A stretch of 64,000 nucleotides of DNA from Corynebacterium poyangense. GTDB taxonomy: Bacteria; Actinomycetota; Actinomycetes; Mycobacteriales; Mycobacteriaceae. Under the pieces are notes generated by a model that saw nothing but the letters and a program-made list of their open reading frames with translations, searched no databases and was not told the DNA's origin. Below are positions 13,944-22,397 of the stretch, one piece after another. The stretch lies in the NCBI RefSeq assembly GCF_014522205.1, contig NZ_CP046884.1, positions 2,108,001 through 2,172,000 on the forward strand, written 5' to 3'. The stretch's first letter is position 1. The number at the start of each line of letters is the position of its first letter. The translations under genes and the position numbers were made by a program.

Positions 13944-14228
13944 CTGTCACTAATGCACTCAACACGTTCCCGTGTCGCGTGGTGACCATGTGAGAATATA
14001 CCGTGCCATAGCGAAGAAACAAAACCACAGGTCAGATTGGGCTTTGGGGGTGAGTACGGATCATCTATTCTCTCGCTGGTGCTTACCTGGGGTGTTTCGC
14101 TCATCAGTCGTACTGCGGTATCGGTATTCTTAAGGACCACCTCTCGCACACCTGGATTCTCCGCTTGAGAATCGCAAATGACGTGCGGCATCAGGCCCAG
14201 GAACTATCGAAGGACGGTGTTGTTATTC

Positions 14229-15878
14229 ATGCTGAGTTCTCGCCTTAAGGCGTTGGACAAGAAAAGCTATGGGGCCTATAAAAGCCTCAAAGGTAGCCAT
14301 GATTTAGGATCTGGTCTAAAACTTCACCTTGACCGAATCCAATCTGATCCTTTCGCTTCCCCTTCCTTGGCCCGGGTGGAAGTGCCTTTGGCCTGGGTTC
14401 AGCCGGACAAGGGGCAATGGGCAGCCGAAGATCTATCCTGCCCGGCCTTCGCTGATTTTTTATTGCGACGTCTCAACCGCGCCTTGCCTCAGCAAGGCTC
14501 TAAGGATCACGGCAGCATCTCTATAGATTCCCCTGGCCAACAGATTCTTCGAAGGGCAGCAGTCCAGCTTTCACCCCAGCGGCCCATCGTGGTGTGTCTG
14601 GAAATCGCACTTCCTGCCTCTGGGCGCAGGATTCGTGGCCTGGCGGCTGCTGATTTAATGACGTCTTCCTTGCCCTACGCTTTACGTCGAGCACTGAACC
14701 TAGATTCAGCAGCGATCACTCAGCTGCACCAAGTTCTGGTGCTTTATCGAGATCAGGTGGCACTGCGTGAGTACCTTGATGAGCACAAACTAGTGTCATT
14801 TATTGCTGATGGATCTGTGCTGCCGCGGGAATCTGGCAACTCGGACTTGCCGGCTTCCCACGCCCAAGAATTTATTAGTCCAGAGTCGCTTCGACACCAC
14901 GTCTGTTTACCTTCTGGGAAAAATATCAGTGGGATGGGGATCCCCGAAGGAATTACGCTCATTGTTGGTGGAGGTTACCACGGAAAATCGACTCTTCTTC
15001 ACGCTATTGAACGCGGCATCTACCACCATATTGCCGGTGATGGCCGAGAATATGTGGTTACTCGCGAAGACGCTGTCTCTCTTCGAGCAGAGGAGGGGCG
15101 GTCGATTAGTAGAGTAGACATCAGTCCCTTTATTGGTGCTCTTCCCTCAGGCACAGATACTCGCAGCTTTTCCACCACCAATGCTTCTGGTTCTACTTCC
15201 CAAGCCGCAGCGCTTATCGAAGCCCTTGAAGCCGGTGCCGGAGCATTCCTCATTGATGAGGACACCTCCGCCACGAATTTCATGTTGCGCGATGATCGCA
15301 TGGGCCAATTGGTACCCCAAGCCAAAGAACCCATTACCCCGCTTATTCGCCGGGTGCGGGCGTTGTATCGAGACTTGGGGGTGTCTACCATCATGGTGGC
15401 CGGCGGGTCCGGAGCTTTCATCGATGTAGCAGATCAGGTCATTTGTCTTGACGCTTATCTTCCCCAGGATATTAGTGAACGTGCCCGCTCCTTGTCCCAG
15501 CCTATTCCAGAGCAACCGGAATTTCCAGCGCCACGGAAACGTCGGGCACATATTAAACGACATATCGGGAAAGGAAAGGCTAAACCGCCCCGGGCGCACG
15601 GGGTTCACGCGCTCCGAGACGGACGTAATGACCTCGATCTCAGCGCCCTTCAGCAGCTGGTGGATTCGTCCCAAACAGCCAGTATCGCCGCCCTCCTGGC
15701 ACGGGTAGAGCGCGAAGATAATGACCGTACCGCCCTGGTTGACCAAATCAGTGCACTGTCCGACGCCCACCCCGGCGAGTTTTCTTCTCATCGCGGGCAC
15801 CCCGGCCGCCTGGCAGAGGTGCGAGTGTTAGAAATTATGGCTGCTTTGAACCGGCATCGTGGACTGCGGGCTCACTGA
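14229..15878 (+). CDS. ABC-class P-loop ATPase of unknown role (COG3044-like)
   Basis: 549 residues from the ATG at 14229, chosen because family members begin L..RL.ALD...Y.AYK as here. An in-frame upstream extension to 14178 looks spurious, and TTG 14220 is an alternative. There is an N-terminal region of about 230 residues, then an unusual Walker A GGGYHGKSTLL. The signature-like segment ASGSTSQAAALIEALEAGA leads into Walker B AFLIDEDTSATNFM, and then comes VSTIMVAGGSGAFIDVADQV. These are the hallmarks of the family described only as 'predicted ATPase of the ABC class'. No membrane segments, so it is not a transporter by itself. Its stop overlaps the ogt start (TGATG), which suggests coupling to DNA alkylation repair. 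Function unknown. Confidence 0.85.
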   Translation: MLSSRLKALDKKSYGAYKSLKGSHDLGSGLKLHLDRIQSDPFASPSLARVEVPLAWVQPDKGQWAAEDLSCPAFADFLLRRLNRALPQQGSKDHGSISIDSPGQQILRRAAVQLSPQRPIVVCLEIALPASGRRIRGLAAADLMTSSLPYALRRALNLDSAAITQLHQVLVLYRDQVALREYLDEHKLVSFIADGSVLPRESGNSDLPASHAQEFISPESLRHHVCLPSGKNISGMGIPEGITLIVGGGYHGKSTLLHAIERGIYHHIAGDGREYVVTREDAVSLRAEEGRSISRVDISPFIGALPSGTDTRSFSTTNASGSTSQAAALIEALEAGAGAFLIDEDTSATNFMLRDDRMGQLVPQAKEPITPLIRRVRALYRDLGVSTIMVAGGSGAFIDVADQVICLDAYLPQDISERARSLSQPIPEQPEFPAPRKRRAHIKRHIGKGKAKPPRAHGVHALRDGRNDLDLSALQQLVDSSQTASIAALLARVEREDNDRTALVDQISALSDAHPGEFSSHRGHPGRLAEVRVLEIMAALNRHRGLRAH

Positions 15879-16360
15879 TGTCTCAACACAGCTGGATTGA
15901 GTTTCTTAGCCCCTTGGGGCAGCTACGGTTAATCTCCGATGACACGGCATTGCTAGGGGTTTATTACCCGCATACCGGACCCCTAACAGAGAATGATGCC
16001 GCAGCCGATCATCCCATTCTCTGCCAAGCCGCCACGGAACTAGAGCAGTACTTCGCTGGTCAACGCCGCATCTTCGAGGTCCCATACCGCCTCCGCGGCA
16101 CCTCCTTCCAAAAGAAGGTGTGGTCAGAACTTGAGAAGATACCCTTTGGCACCTGGATCAGCTATGGGGAGTTAGCGCGCCGGATCGCTCAGCCACGAGC
16201 TGCCCGTCAAGTAGGGCAAGCCGTCGGCGCTAACCCACTGAGCATCATCGTGGGGTGTCACCGAGTTCTTGGAGTACATCAAAACCTCACCGGCTATGCC
16301 GGGGGACTCGAACGAAAAAGATTTTTGCTTGATCTCGAAAACATTTCCTGGAAGGAATAA
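15878..16360 (+). CDS. ogt: Methylated-DNA--protein-cysteine S-methyltransferase
   Basis: 160 residues. A suicide enzyme that moves alkyl groups from O6-alkylguanine in DNA to its own cysteine. The helix-turn-helix region with ISYGELARRIAQPRAARQVG and the active-site segment SIIVGCHRVLG (acceptor Cys127) are present, followed by GYAGGLERKRFLL. The family motif is normally PCHRV; here the residue before Cys is Gly126. Start ATG at 15878 overlaps the stop of the ATPase gene by one base. The small membrane protein gene follows after 25 bases, so the three genes form one unit. Confidence 0.93.
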   Translation: MSQHSWIEFLSPLGQLRLISDDTALLGVYYPHTGPLTENDAAADHPILCQAATELEQYFAGQRRIFEVPYRLRGTSFQKKVWSELEKIPFGTWISYGELARRIAQPRAARQVGQAVGANPLSIIVGCHRVLGVHQNLTGYAGGLERKRFLLDLENISWKE

Positions 16361-16385
16361 AGGAAACTTCATTAAGATTTTTCCT

Positions 16386-16958
16386 ATGAAACTGCACACT
16401 CTTCTAGAAATGCTAAGCGATCCGGCCTCTCTCTACGCCGTCGTCGTGAGTCTAGTTCTGTGCGCTGTCCCCATAGGCTATGGCCTAAAAAAGGCGCGGC
16501 AGGCCCTGCGTAACCCCGCCAACGCTAAACCCTCCGGTCTGAAGCTATGGCAGGTTGGGCTTTTGGGCTGGCTCGGAGGAGCCATAACCTGGCTGGCATG
16601 GTTAACGTGGTCCCCTGCACCCGGCAGTATTTTTAGAACAAATCCAGCTAACCAGCCCTATGACACCAACCAGGTTGTGTGCTGCGCGCTCACCTTAGTC
16701 ATCGTTGCTCTTGCCGTGGGGCAAAGTGCTCGCTACCGGGTAGCAGGGCCCTTTGTCGCTGCCGCCGCCACCCTGTGGGGCTTCCACCTACTGTGGTCGC
16801 TCGACGCTTCCTCCACTGATAGCACCGGACTGTGGGGAGTAGGGGCAGTACTCCTAGCTACCGGTTCTGGCCTAGCACTCTATGCCGTAGCCTGGGTTCA
16901 CTCTGCCATCCAAATCACACTTCATCGGCGCTCACAACGGCCACAAAATACCCCCTAA
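16386..16958 (+). CDS. Hypothetical membrane protein, about five transmembrane segments
   Basis: 190 residues from ATG 16386, the first methionine in front of the hydrophobic part. The frame extends upstream into ogt but that part is not protein-like. Hydrophobic segments lie near residues 14-34, 54-75, 95-113, 118-137 and 147-170. The cytoplasmic tail HRRSQRPQNTP is basic. I do not recognise a family. It probably belongs to the same transcript as the ATPase and ogt. A short C-run/G-run hairpin (CCCCTAAAAGGGG) follows the stop. Confidence 0.7.
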   Translation: MKLHTLLEMLSDPASLYAVVVSLVLCAVPIGYGLKKARQALRNPANAKPSGLKLWQVGLLGWLGGAITWLAWLTWSPAPGSIFRTNPANQPYDTNQVVCCALTLVIVALAVGQSARYRVAGPFVAAAATLWGFHLLWSLDASSTDSTGLWGVGAVLLATGSGLALYAVAWVHSAIQITLHRRSQRPQNTP

Positions 16959-16994
16959 AAGGGGCGGAATCCGGTGAAGAATATCTCAGCTAGC

Positions 16995-17014
16995 GAAAAT
17001 CTTGATCGATTTTC
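16995..17014. promoter_or_regulatory. Inverted repeat upstream of glpTQ (candidate operator)
   Basis: GAAAATC-TTGATC-GATTTTC is a perfect inverted repeat with 7-base arms and a 6-base spacer, ending about 35 bases before the glpT start. The shape suits a dimeric repressor. I cannot assign the regulator. Confidence 0.45.
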
Positions 17015-17048
17015 TTAGGTGCCCCTGAGGTTTCCTCATAATAGCTTT

Positions 17049-18470
17049 ATGAGTTCACAGTCTAGATCTGGTGGAGTGCCTACATTCTTGCGCGCTCTTC
17101 CACCAGCTCCGCGGCTCAATGCGGAGGAAATCACCCGGAAATACCCATTCTTAAGATTCCAAGTTTTTATGGGTATTTTCCTTGGCTACGCAGGTTTTTA
17201 CCTGGTCCGAAACAACATATCTTTGGTATCCGCACTCCTCAAAAGTGAAGGAATCCTCGATACCGTCGCCATCGGAATTATCGGCAACGCCGTCTTCGTT
17301 TCTTATGGACTTTCCAAGTTCTTCATGGCCACCCTCTCGGATCGAGCTAATGCCCGGCTCTTCATGCCCATCGGCCTAGCTCTTTCTGGCCTCACCAACA
17401 TCTTGCTGGGCACTCTCCCGGCGCTGTCTGCCACAGTCACTATCTTCGCCTTGGTCATGTTCATCAACGGCTGGTTCCAAGGAATGGGCTGGCCTCCTTC
17501 CGGGCGAGTTTTAGTTCACTGGTTTTCCACCAGTGAGCGTGGATCAAAAACAGCCATCTGGAACTGCGCCCATAATGTGGGCGGCGCCGGAGTGGGAATA
17601 GCTGCTGCGTGGGCATTGTCTTTTAGCTCTAACCAATGGCAATCCGCATTCTGGTTCCCCGGCATTATTTCTCTCATTGTGGCGGCAATCGCTTTCGTCC
17701 TCATCCGGGACACCCCCGAATCCCAAGGGCTTCCTCCCATCGAGGAATACCGCAATGATCCGGCCAAAACCGAAGCGATAGATGAGTCAGAACTTGCCGG
17801 ACAATCCGTTTGGTCCATTGTCTGGCGCCATGTGCTTTCCAACCGCACCATGCTCTTTTTGGCACTCGCCAATGTGTTTATCTACACCCTGCGCTACGGC
17901 GTCTTAAGCTGGACACCGGTATATCTTCACGATCTTCACCACGCCGACCTCAACGCGGGAATCGCAGGCTTTTCATTCTTCGAAATCACTGGCATCGTCG
18001 GCACATTGCTGTGCGGGTGGGTTTCTGACCATCTCTTCCGCGGCTATCGAACTGGCACCGGAGTGCTTTTCCTCAGCGGAGTGGGCATTTTCATTGCTGC
18101 CTATTGGTTGGTTCCCACCGGAACCCCTATCTGGGTGCTCATGGTGATTGTGGCCATGATTGGTGGTCTGATCTACGGACCGGTCATGCTCATTGGTCTC
18201 CAAGCTATTGACATGGCACCGCGCAACGTCGCTGGCACTGCCGCCGGGTACACCGGATTGATGGGGTATGTCATCGGCGCAACCCTGGCTTCTACCGGGG
18301 TGGGTTGGATCATCAAACACTACGGCTGGAATGCCACTTTTATTTTCCTCATCATCTGCACCGTTCTAGCGGTTGCCCTCCTTCTTGGGGTGGGTAAAGA
18401 TGAAAAGCGGCTGATGGAATCTCATGCAGCCGCTCACCGAGACGCCCAACTGCGGCAGGAGCAGAAATAA
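17049..18470 (+). CDS. glpT: Glycerol-3-phosphate:phosphate antiporter GlpT (MFS, OPA family)
   Basis: 473 residues from ATG 17049; a GTG at 17019 would add ten residues but lacks support. Twelve membrane segments. It resembles E. coli GlpT closely: GYAGFYLVRNN with the first substrate arginine, GWFQGMGWPPSGR, VWNCAHNVGG (here IWNCAHNVGG), DTPESQGLPPIEEYRND and YTLRYGVLSWTPVYL with the second substrate arginine. It exchanges glycerol-3-phosphate for phosphate. The stop overlaps the glpQ start by one base, and GlpQ would make its substrate outside the membrane, so the two form a glycerophosphodiester-use operon. Confidence 0.93.
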   Translation: MSSQSRSGGVPTFLRALPPAPRLNAEEITRKYPFLRFQVFMGIFLGYAGFYLVRNNISLVSALLKSEGILDTVAIGIIGNAVFVSYGLSKFFMATLSDRANARLFMPIGLALSGLTNILLGTLPALSATVTIFALVMFINGWFQGMGWPPSGRVLVHWFSTSERGSKTAIWNCAHNVGGAGVGIAAAWALSFSSNQWQSAFWFPGIISLIVAAIAFVLIRDTPESQGLPPIEEYRNDPAKTEAIDESELAGQSVWSIVWRHVLSNRTMLFLALANVFIYTLRYGVLSWTPVYLHDLHHADLNAGIAGFSFFEITGIVGTLLCGWVSDHLFRGYRTGTGVLFLSGVGIFIAAYWLVPTGTPIWVLMVIVAMIGGLIYGPVMLIGLQAIDMAPRNVAGTAAGYTGLMGYVIGATLASTGVGWIIKHYGWNATFIFLIICTVLAVALLLGVGKDEKRLMESHAAAHRDAQLRQEQK

Positions 18471-19552
18471 TGAAAAAAACCACAGTTATTGCGCTGGTTC
18501 AAGCTTCTTTGTTGTCGCTGACCCTAGGATTAGCGGCATGTTCTTCAACGCAGGACTCCACCACCCCGTCGTCTTCAGCTTCTCAAGAAAGTAGTACCGC
18601 TGTGCACTACCAAGAACCTTTAGATCTTCAGGCACACCGAGGCGGACGTGGCGAAAGCACCGAGGAGTCACGTTTAGCTTTTGAAAAGGCGCTGAAACTG
18701 GGAGTCACCACCTTGGAGATGGACATTGTCTTGTCTAAGGATGGGGTGCCAGTGGTGTGGCATGACCCGGATGTGAAGGCAGAAAAATGCCGAGACACAG
18801 CCCCGGTCCAGGAGGGAGATCCCCAGTTCCCCTATGTGGGGAAGGACCTTCATGATCTCACTTTTGCCCAGCTGCAAACCTTAAGTTGCGATCAAAAATT
18901 GAAGGATTTCCCGGATGCGGAGGTAGCTCAGAACAATCGTATGCTTCAACTCAAAGATGTATTTGAGCTCAGCGCCGCCCACCACTCCACAGTGAACTTC
19001 AATATCGAAACCAAGATTGAAGGTGACAAGCCGGAGCGTTCTGCCTCCCCCGAGGAGTTCGTTAACACCATTTTGGCTGAGGTGGACCGGGCTAACGTCG
19101 CTGATCGCGTCACTATCCAGAGTTTCGATTGGCGCTCTTTGCCGCTCGTAAAGCAGCACAACCCGAAGATCCGGACGGCTGCCCTTTATGATGAAACTAC
19201 TTGGCACAGCGGATCTCCGTGGCTCGGCTCTATTGACTATGACAAGGTCAATGGAGACGCTCTGGAAGCCACCGCCCAACTGGGAGCAGATTATGTGTCG
19301 CCTGGCTATTCAGTTCCCTATGGCCAGAAGGCTGAGGATCCAGACTTTTCTCCCGTTACTACGCGGGAATACGTCGAAAAGGCACATCAACTTGGGATCA
19401 AAGTTCTTCCCTGGACCGTCAATGATGAAGCCACCATGCGCTGGATGATCACCGAGGCTGGGGTTGACGGTATCATCACCGATTTCCCCTCTAAGCTTCG
19501 TCAGGTCATGAAGGATCTAGGGATGGAGCTGCCTAAGCCGGCCTCCGCTTAA
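18470..19552 (+). CDS. glpQ: Glycerophosphodiester phosphodiesterase, lipoprotein
   Basis: 360 residues. Lipoprotein signal peptide with lipobox LAAC (about residues 20-23), then a Ser/Thr-rich linker and the GDPD barrel. The catalytic and metal motifs are visible: LQAHRGGRGESTEES, TLEMDIVLSKDGVPVVWHDP and, near the end, WTVNDEATMRWMITEAGVDGIITDFP. It hydrolyses glycerophosphodiesters to glycerol-3-phosphate and alcohols at the outer face of the membrane. The insert of about 60 residues after the HDP motif is typical of the periplasmic GlpQ type. It overlaps glpT by one base (TAATG). Confidence 0.93.
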   Translation: MKKTTVIALVQASLLSLTLGLAACSSTQDSTTPSSSASQESSTAVHYQEPLDLQAHRGGRGESTEESRLAFEKALKLGVTTLEMDIVLSKDGVPVVWHDPDVKAEKCRDTAPVQEGDPQFPYVGKDLHDLTFAQLQTLSCDQKLKDFPDAEVAQNNRMLQLKDVFELSAAHHSTVNFNIETKIEGDKPERSASPEEFVNTILAEVDRANVADRVTIQSFDWRSLPLVKQHNPKIRTAALYDETTWHSGSPWLGSIDYDKVNGDALEATAQLGADYVSPGYSVPYGQKAEDPDFSPVTTREYVEKAHQLGIKVLPWTVNDEATMRWMITEAGVDGIITDFPSKLRQVMKDLGMELPKPASA

Positions 19553-19576
19553 ACCCCTTATGAAAACTTCAATCAC

Positions 19577-19595
19577 TTGGGGTAGGCTAAATTTG
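19577..19595. promoter_or_regulatory. DtxR-like iron box upstream of the siderophore importer
   Basis: The 19 bases starting TTGGG, with the core TAGGCTAA, match the DtxR consensus TWAGGTTAGSCTAACCTWA at 14 positions by my count. The site lies 40-60 bases before the importer's first gene, a position suited to repression by Fe-DtxR. Confidence 0.55.
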
Positions 19596-19635
19596 CTCAC
19601 ATAAGTTTGGCCACCACTAAGGAGGGCGAGGCTCA

Positions 19636-20610
19636 ATGCCTACCTCAAGAAGAGTTATTCTTCCTCTTCTTCTCATCCTCCTTGTGGTGGCTTTTTTCTG
19701 CGCTCTAAGCCTAGGCCCCAGCTCTCCCGACTGGGCCAACCTATGGTCTTCTCCCCTCATCCGCAGCATCCGGCTCCCTCGCGCCCTCGTAGCCCTCGGA
19801 GTAGGTGCTGCCTTAGCCCTAGCCGGCACCATTCTCCAAGCCATCTTCCATAACCCCCTTGCTGACCCAGGGATTATCGGGGTGTCTTCTGGTGCCGCGC
19901 TCGGAGCTGTCATCGCCATGGTCTCCGGAGCCACCGCCACCTACCACTGGGCATTACCCGCCGCAGCGTTTCTGGGCGCTATCCTCACCGCAATCCTGGT
20001 CTACGCTGTGGCTTCCCGGCGCGGAGCAGACCCTATCACCCTCGTCTTGGTCGGCATTGCCGCCAGCGCGTTTCTGGGCGCCATCACCGCCTCCTTGGTC
20101 GCTAACGCACCACAAGACTCAGATCTTCGCGGTATCGCCTTTTGGATGAATGGGGATTTAGTTGCTCGACAATGGCGTCACGTCCCGATGGTTTTCCTCC
20201 TCCTTCTTATCGGGGTGCTCGGTATCATTCCAATGGCCCGACGTTTGGACTTACTTCTTCTAGGTGAAGATATTGCTCACTCCACTGGAGTCAATGTACG
20301 TCGCACTCGCTTCCTGGCTTTAGCTATTGCCTCTCTAATTACGGCTGGAGCAGTGTCCGTAGCCGGAATCATTGGCTTCGTCGGTTTAGTCATCCCTCAC
20401 CTCATACGGCTGGTTATTGGCCCACGCCATGGATTATTACTTCCCAGTGCAGCCATAGCCGGAGCTGCTTTTCTCCTTTTCGCAGATACCCTAGCCCGGC
20501 TATGGGTATCCCCTTTCGTTTTCCAAACCGGCACCATGATTGCGTTTCTGGGTTCTCCCGTGTTCCTGTGGTTGCTGCTTCGCTCCCGGGGGAAATGGAG
20601 CCACCCATGA
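19636..20610 (+). CDS. Iron-siderophore ABC transporter permease (FecCD/BtuC family)
   Basis: 324 residues, about nine to ten membrane segments. FecCD hallmarks: RLPRALVALGVGAALALAGT, QAIFHNPLADPGIIGVSSGA near the start, then GIIGFVGLVIPHLIRLVIGP, the region that contacts the ATPase, and a final segment with GTMIAFLGSPVFLWLLLR. Start ATG at 19636 with a strong AAGGAGGG upstream. It is the first of three genes that make a complete importer. Unusually for this family there is a single permease gene, so the channel would be a homodimer. A DtxR-like box precedes it. Confidence 0.92.
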   Translation: MPTSRRVILPLLLILLVVAFFCALSLGPSSPDWANLWSSPLIRSIRLPRALVALGVGAALALAGTILQAIFHNPLADPGIIGVSSGAALGAVIAMVSGATATYHWALPAAAFLGAILTAILVYAVASRRGADPITLVLVGIAASAFLGAITASLVANAPQDSDLRGIAFWMNGDLVARQWRHVPMVFLLLLIGVLGIIPMARRLDLLLLGEDIAHSTGVNVRRTRFLALAIASLITAGAVSVAGIIGFVGLVIPHLIRLVIGPRHGLLLPSAAIAGAAFLLFADTLARLWVSPFVFQTGTMIAFLGSPVFLWLLLRSRGKWSHP

Positions 20611-21434
20611 GTTTGACCACAACCAATCTGTGTGTACCGGGAATTCTTCCCCCTCCGGGAATCAGTTTCCACGCCCCCACCGGCCACGTCACCGGAATCA
20701 TCGGGCCAAATGGTGCAGGAAAATCTACCCTCTTAGCAGCCATCAATGGACGACGTCCACGTAGCGGCGGATCAGTTGCTATTAATGGTCACGATATTGC
20801 TCATATCAGTGCCGCAGAACGGGCACGGCTATTGGCACTCGTGCCTCAAGACACCTCCACCGGCGGAGAGTTGCGGGTCAAAGACATGGTGGCCTTAGCT
20901 CGCAGTCCCTATGTGGGGCGCTTTGGCCGTTTTCACCCCTCCGACCACGCTGCGGTGGATCAGGCCCTCACCGTAACGGGGATAAGCCATATTGCAGATC
21001 GGCCAGTTCAAAGCCTGTCTGGAGGCCAACGACAACTAGCTCACCTAGCCAGAGCAATTGCTCAGCGAACCCCGGTGATTCTGCTTGATGAGCCAGTCAG
21101 TGATTTAGATATCCGCCATCAGCTCCTGGTCATGTCCCTGTTGCGCCAGCTTGCCGACGACGGCAATACAGTGGTCGTGGTTCTACATGATTTAGCCTCC
21201 ACAGCTCGATTCTGCGATGAAGTAATTCTGCTTCATCATGGAACCGTGGCGTGTCAGGGCCCTCCGGATCAGGTGCTGACAGAAGAAAAACTGGCTCAGT
21301 TTTACTCTGTTCGCGCCAGGGTCCGTCACGATCCTGATGTGGATTCAGTGATGATTACTCCCCTTGTCCCGCTTCCCCTAGACCAAAATAAGGAGAACTC
21401 GAATGAAGATACACTCCCGCCTAGCAGTGTGTAG
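20607..21434 (+). CDS. Iron-siderophore ABC transporter ATP-binding protein
   Basis: 275 residues from ATG 20607, which overlaps the permease stop (ATGA) and has GGAG at proper distance. The longer frame from 20502 is inside the permease gene. Walker A GPNGAGKST, signature LSGGQRQLAHLARAI, Walker B VILLDEPVSDLD, H-loop VVLHDLAS. This is the FecE/FepC subfamily. The last 32 bases overlap the binding-protein gene. Confidence 0.92.
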   Translation: MSLTTTNLCVPGILPPPGISFHAPTGHVTGIIGPNGAGKSTLLAAINGRRPRSGGSVAINGHDIAHISAAERARLLALVPQDTSTGGELRVKDMVALARSPYVGRFGRFHPSDHAAVDQALTVTGISHIADRPVQSLSGGQRQLAHLARAIAQRTPVILLDEPVSDLDIRHQLLVMSLLRQLADDGNTVVVVLHDLASTARFCDEVILLHHGTVACQGPPDQVLTEEKLAQFYSVRARVRHDPDVDSVMITPLVPLPLDQNKENSNEDTLPPSSV

Positions 21435-22377
21435 CCTGGCATCTTTAACACTTCTTTTAGGAGCATGTAGCAGCTCCCCGGAACAGTCCGAAGATCATAG
21501 TGCCACCTCGGAAACTACCCGTTCCGCGTCTGCGGATTCAGCTAGTTTTCCCCGTGACATTCAGGTGGGAGACAATAGCGTTCACATTGAATCTGAACCT
21601 CAACGCATCGTCGTCGCCTCCACTGATGGAGCCTCCGTTCTCGCTGACCTTATTGAACCGGAACGCATTATCGCCACCCCGGATATTGGCGATAAAACCC
21701 CCTCTCAGGCCACGAAAATTACCGGATCAGCTCATGTTGACCCAGAACAATTGCTGTCTTTTAAACCTGATTTAGTGGTGTTGACGTCTCGGCATGGTCA
21801 GGAAAAAGATGCCTCTGAGTTGTTGAAGCAAGCAGGGGTACCGACGGTGAGCTTTGCTTCTTCCGCGTGGTCCAAGATTGATTCGATTGAAGACAATATC
21901 CGGATCCTCGGGCAGGCTACCGGGGCTGAGGAAAAAGCTGATGAGATTATTGGGCAGATGGAGCAGAAGCGCAATGAGGTGACGTCGAACCTTAAAAGGG
22001 ACCATAAACCCAGGGTGATGATCTTAATGGCGCGAGGTGGCACCAAGATGTTGATGCCTGCTAATACTTTGCTCAATGGATTGGTGCGTGAGGCTGGTGG
22101 TTCCGCGGTCATTGATGAAGTAGGAAGTCAAGGCGTCACCCCAGCCGATCCGGAAGTCATTGCCCAGCTGAAACCGGATGTGATTTTGATTTCAGATCAT
22201 AAGCAGAAGGCTCAGGCAGAATTTAAGGAATTGCTAGAGAATCCGGCGTTGGCGGATGTTCCGGCAATAAAGAATAAGCAAGTTAAGTATCTTCCGGAAA
22301 ACACTACTGGAGCCTCCTCGGGCAGCCGTTGTGTCGAGGGGCTCAAGACCGTTGCAGAAGATATCGGCACTCTTTAA
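21403..22377 (+). CDS. Iron-siderophore ABC transporter substrate-binding lipoprotein
   Basis: 324 residues. Signal peptide with lipobox LLGAC (about residues 18-22), acidic and serine-rich linker, then the FepB/BtuF-type fold: PQRIVVAS, HVDPEQLLSFKPDLVVLT and the C-terminal lobe with DVILISDH. The start has AAGGAG seven bases upstream and lies inside the end of the ATPase gene (32-base overlap). The ligand may be a ferric siderophore, heme or cobalamin. The DtxR-like box favours iron. Confidence 0.9.
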   Translation: MKIHSRLAVCSLASLTLLLGACSSSPEQSEDHSATSETTRSASADSASFPRDIQVGDNSVHIESEPQRIVVASTDGASVLADLIEPERIIATPDIGDKTPSQATKITGSAHVDPEQLLSFKPDLVVLTSRHGQEKDASELLKQAGVPTVSFASSAWSKIDSIEDNIRILGQATGAEEKADEIIGQMEQKRNEVTSNLKRDHKPRVMILMARGGTKMLMPANTLLNGLVREAGGSAVIDEVGSQGVTPADPEVIAQLKPDVILISDHKQKAQAEFKELLENPALADVPAIKNKQVKYLPENTTGASSGSRCVEGLKTVAEDIGTL

Positions 22378-22397
22378 GCCCTTGCTAGAGTGGGCTT

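Noticed and set aside
15147..15800. 217-codon minus-strand frame inside the ATPase gene
   Set aside because: Antisense to the P-loop ATPase and not protein-like.
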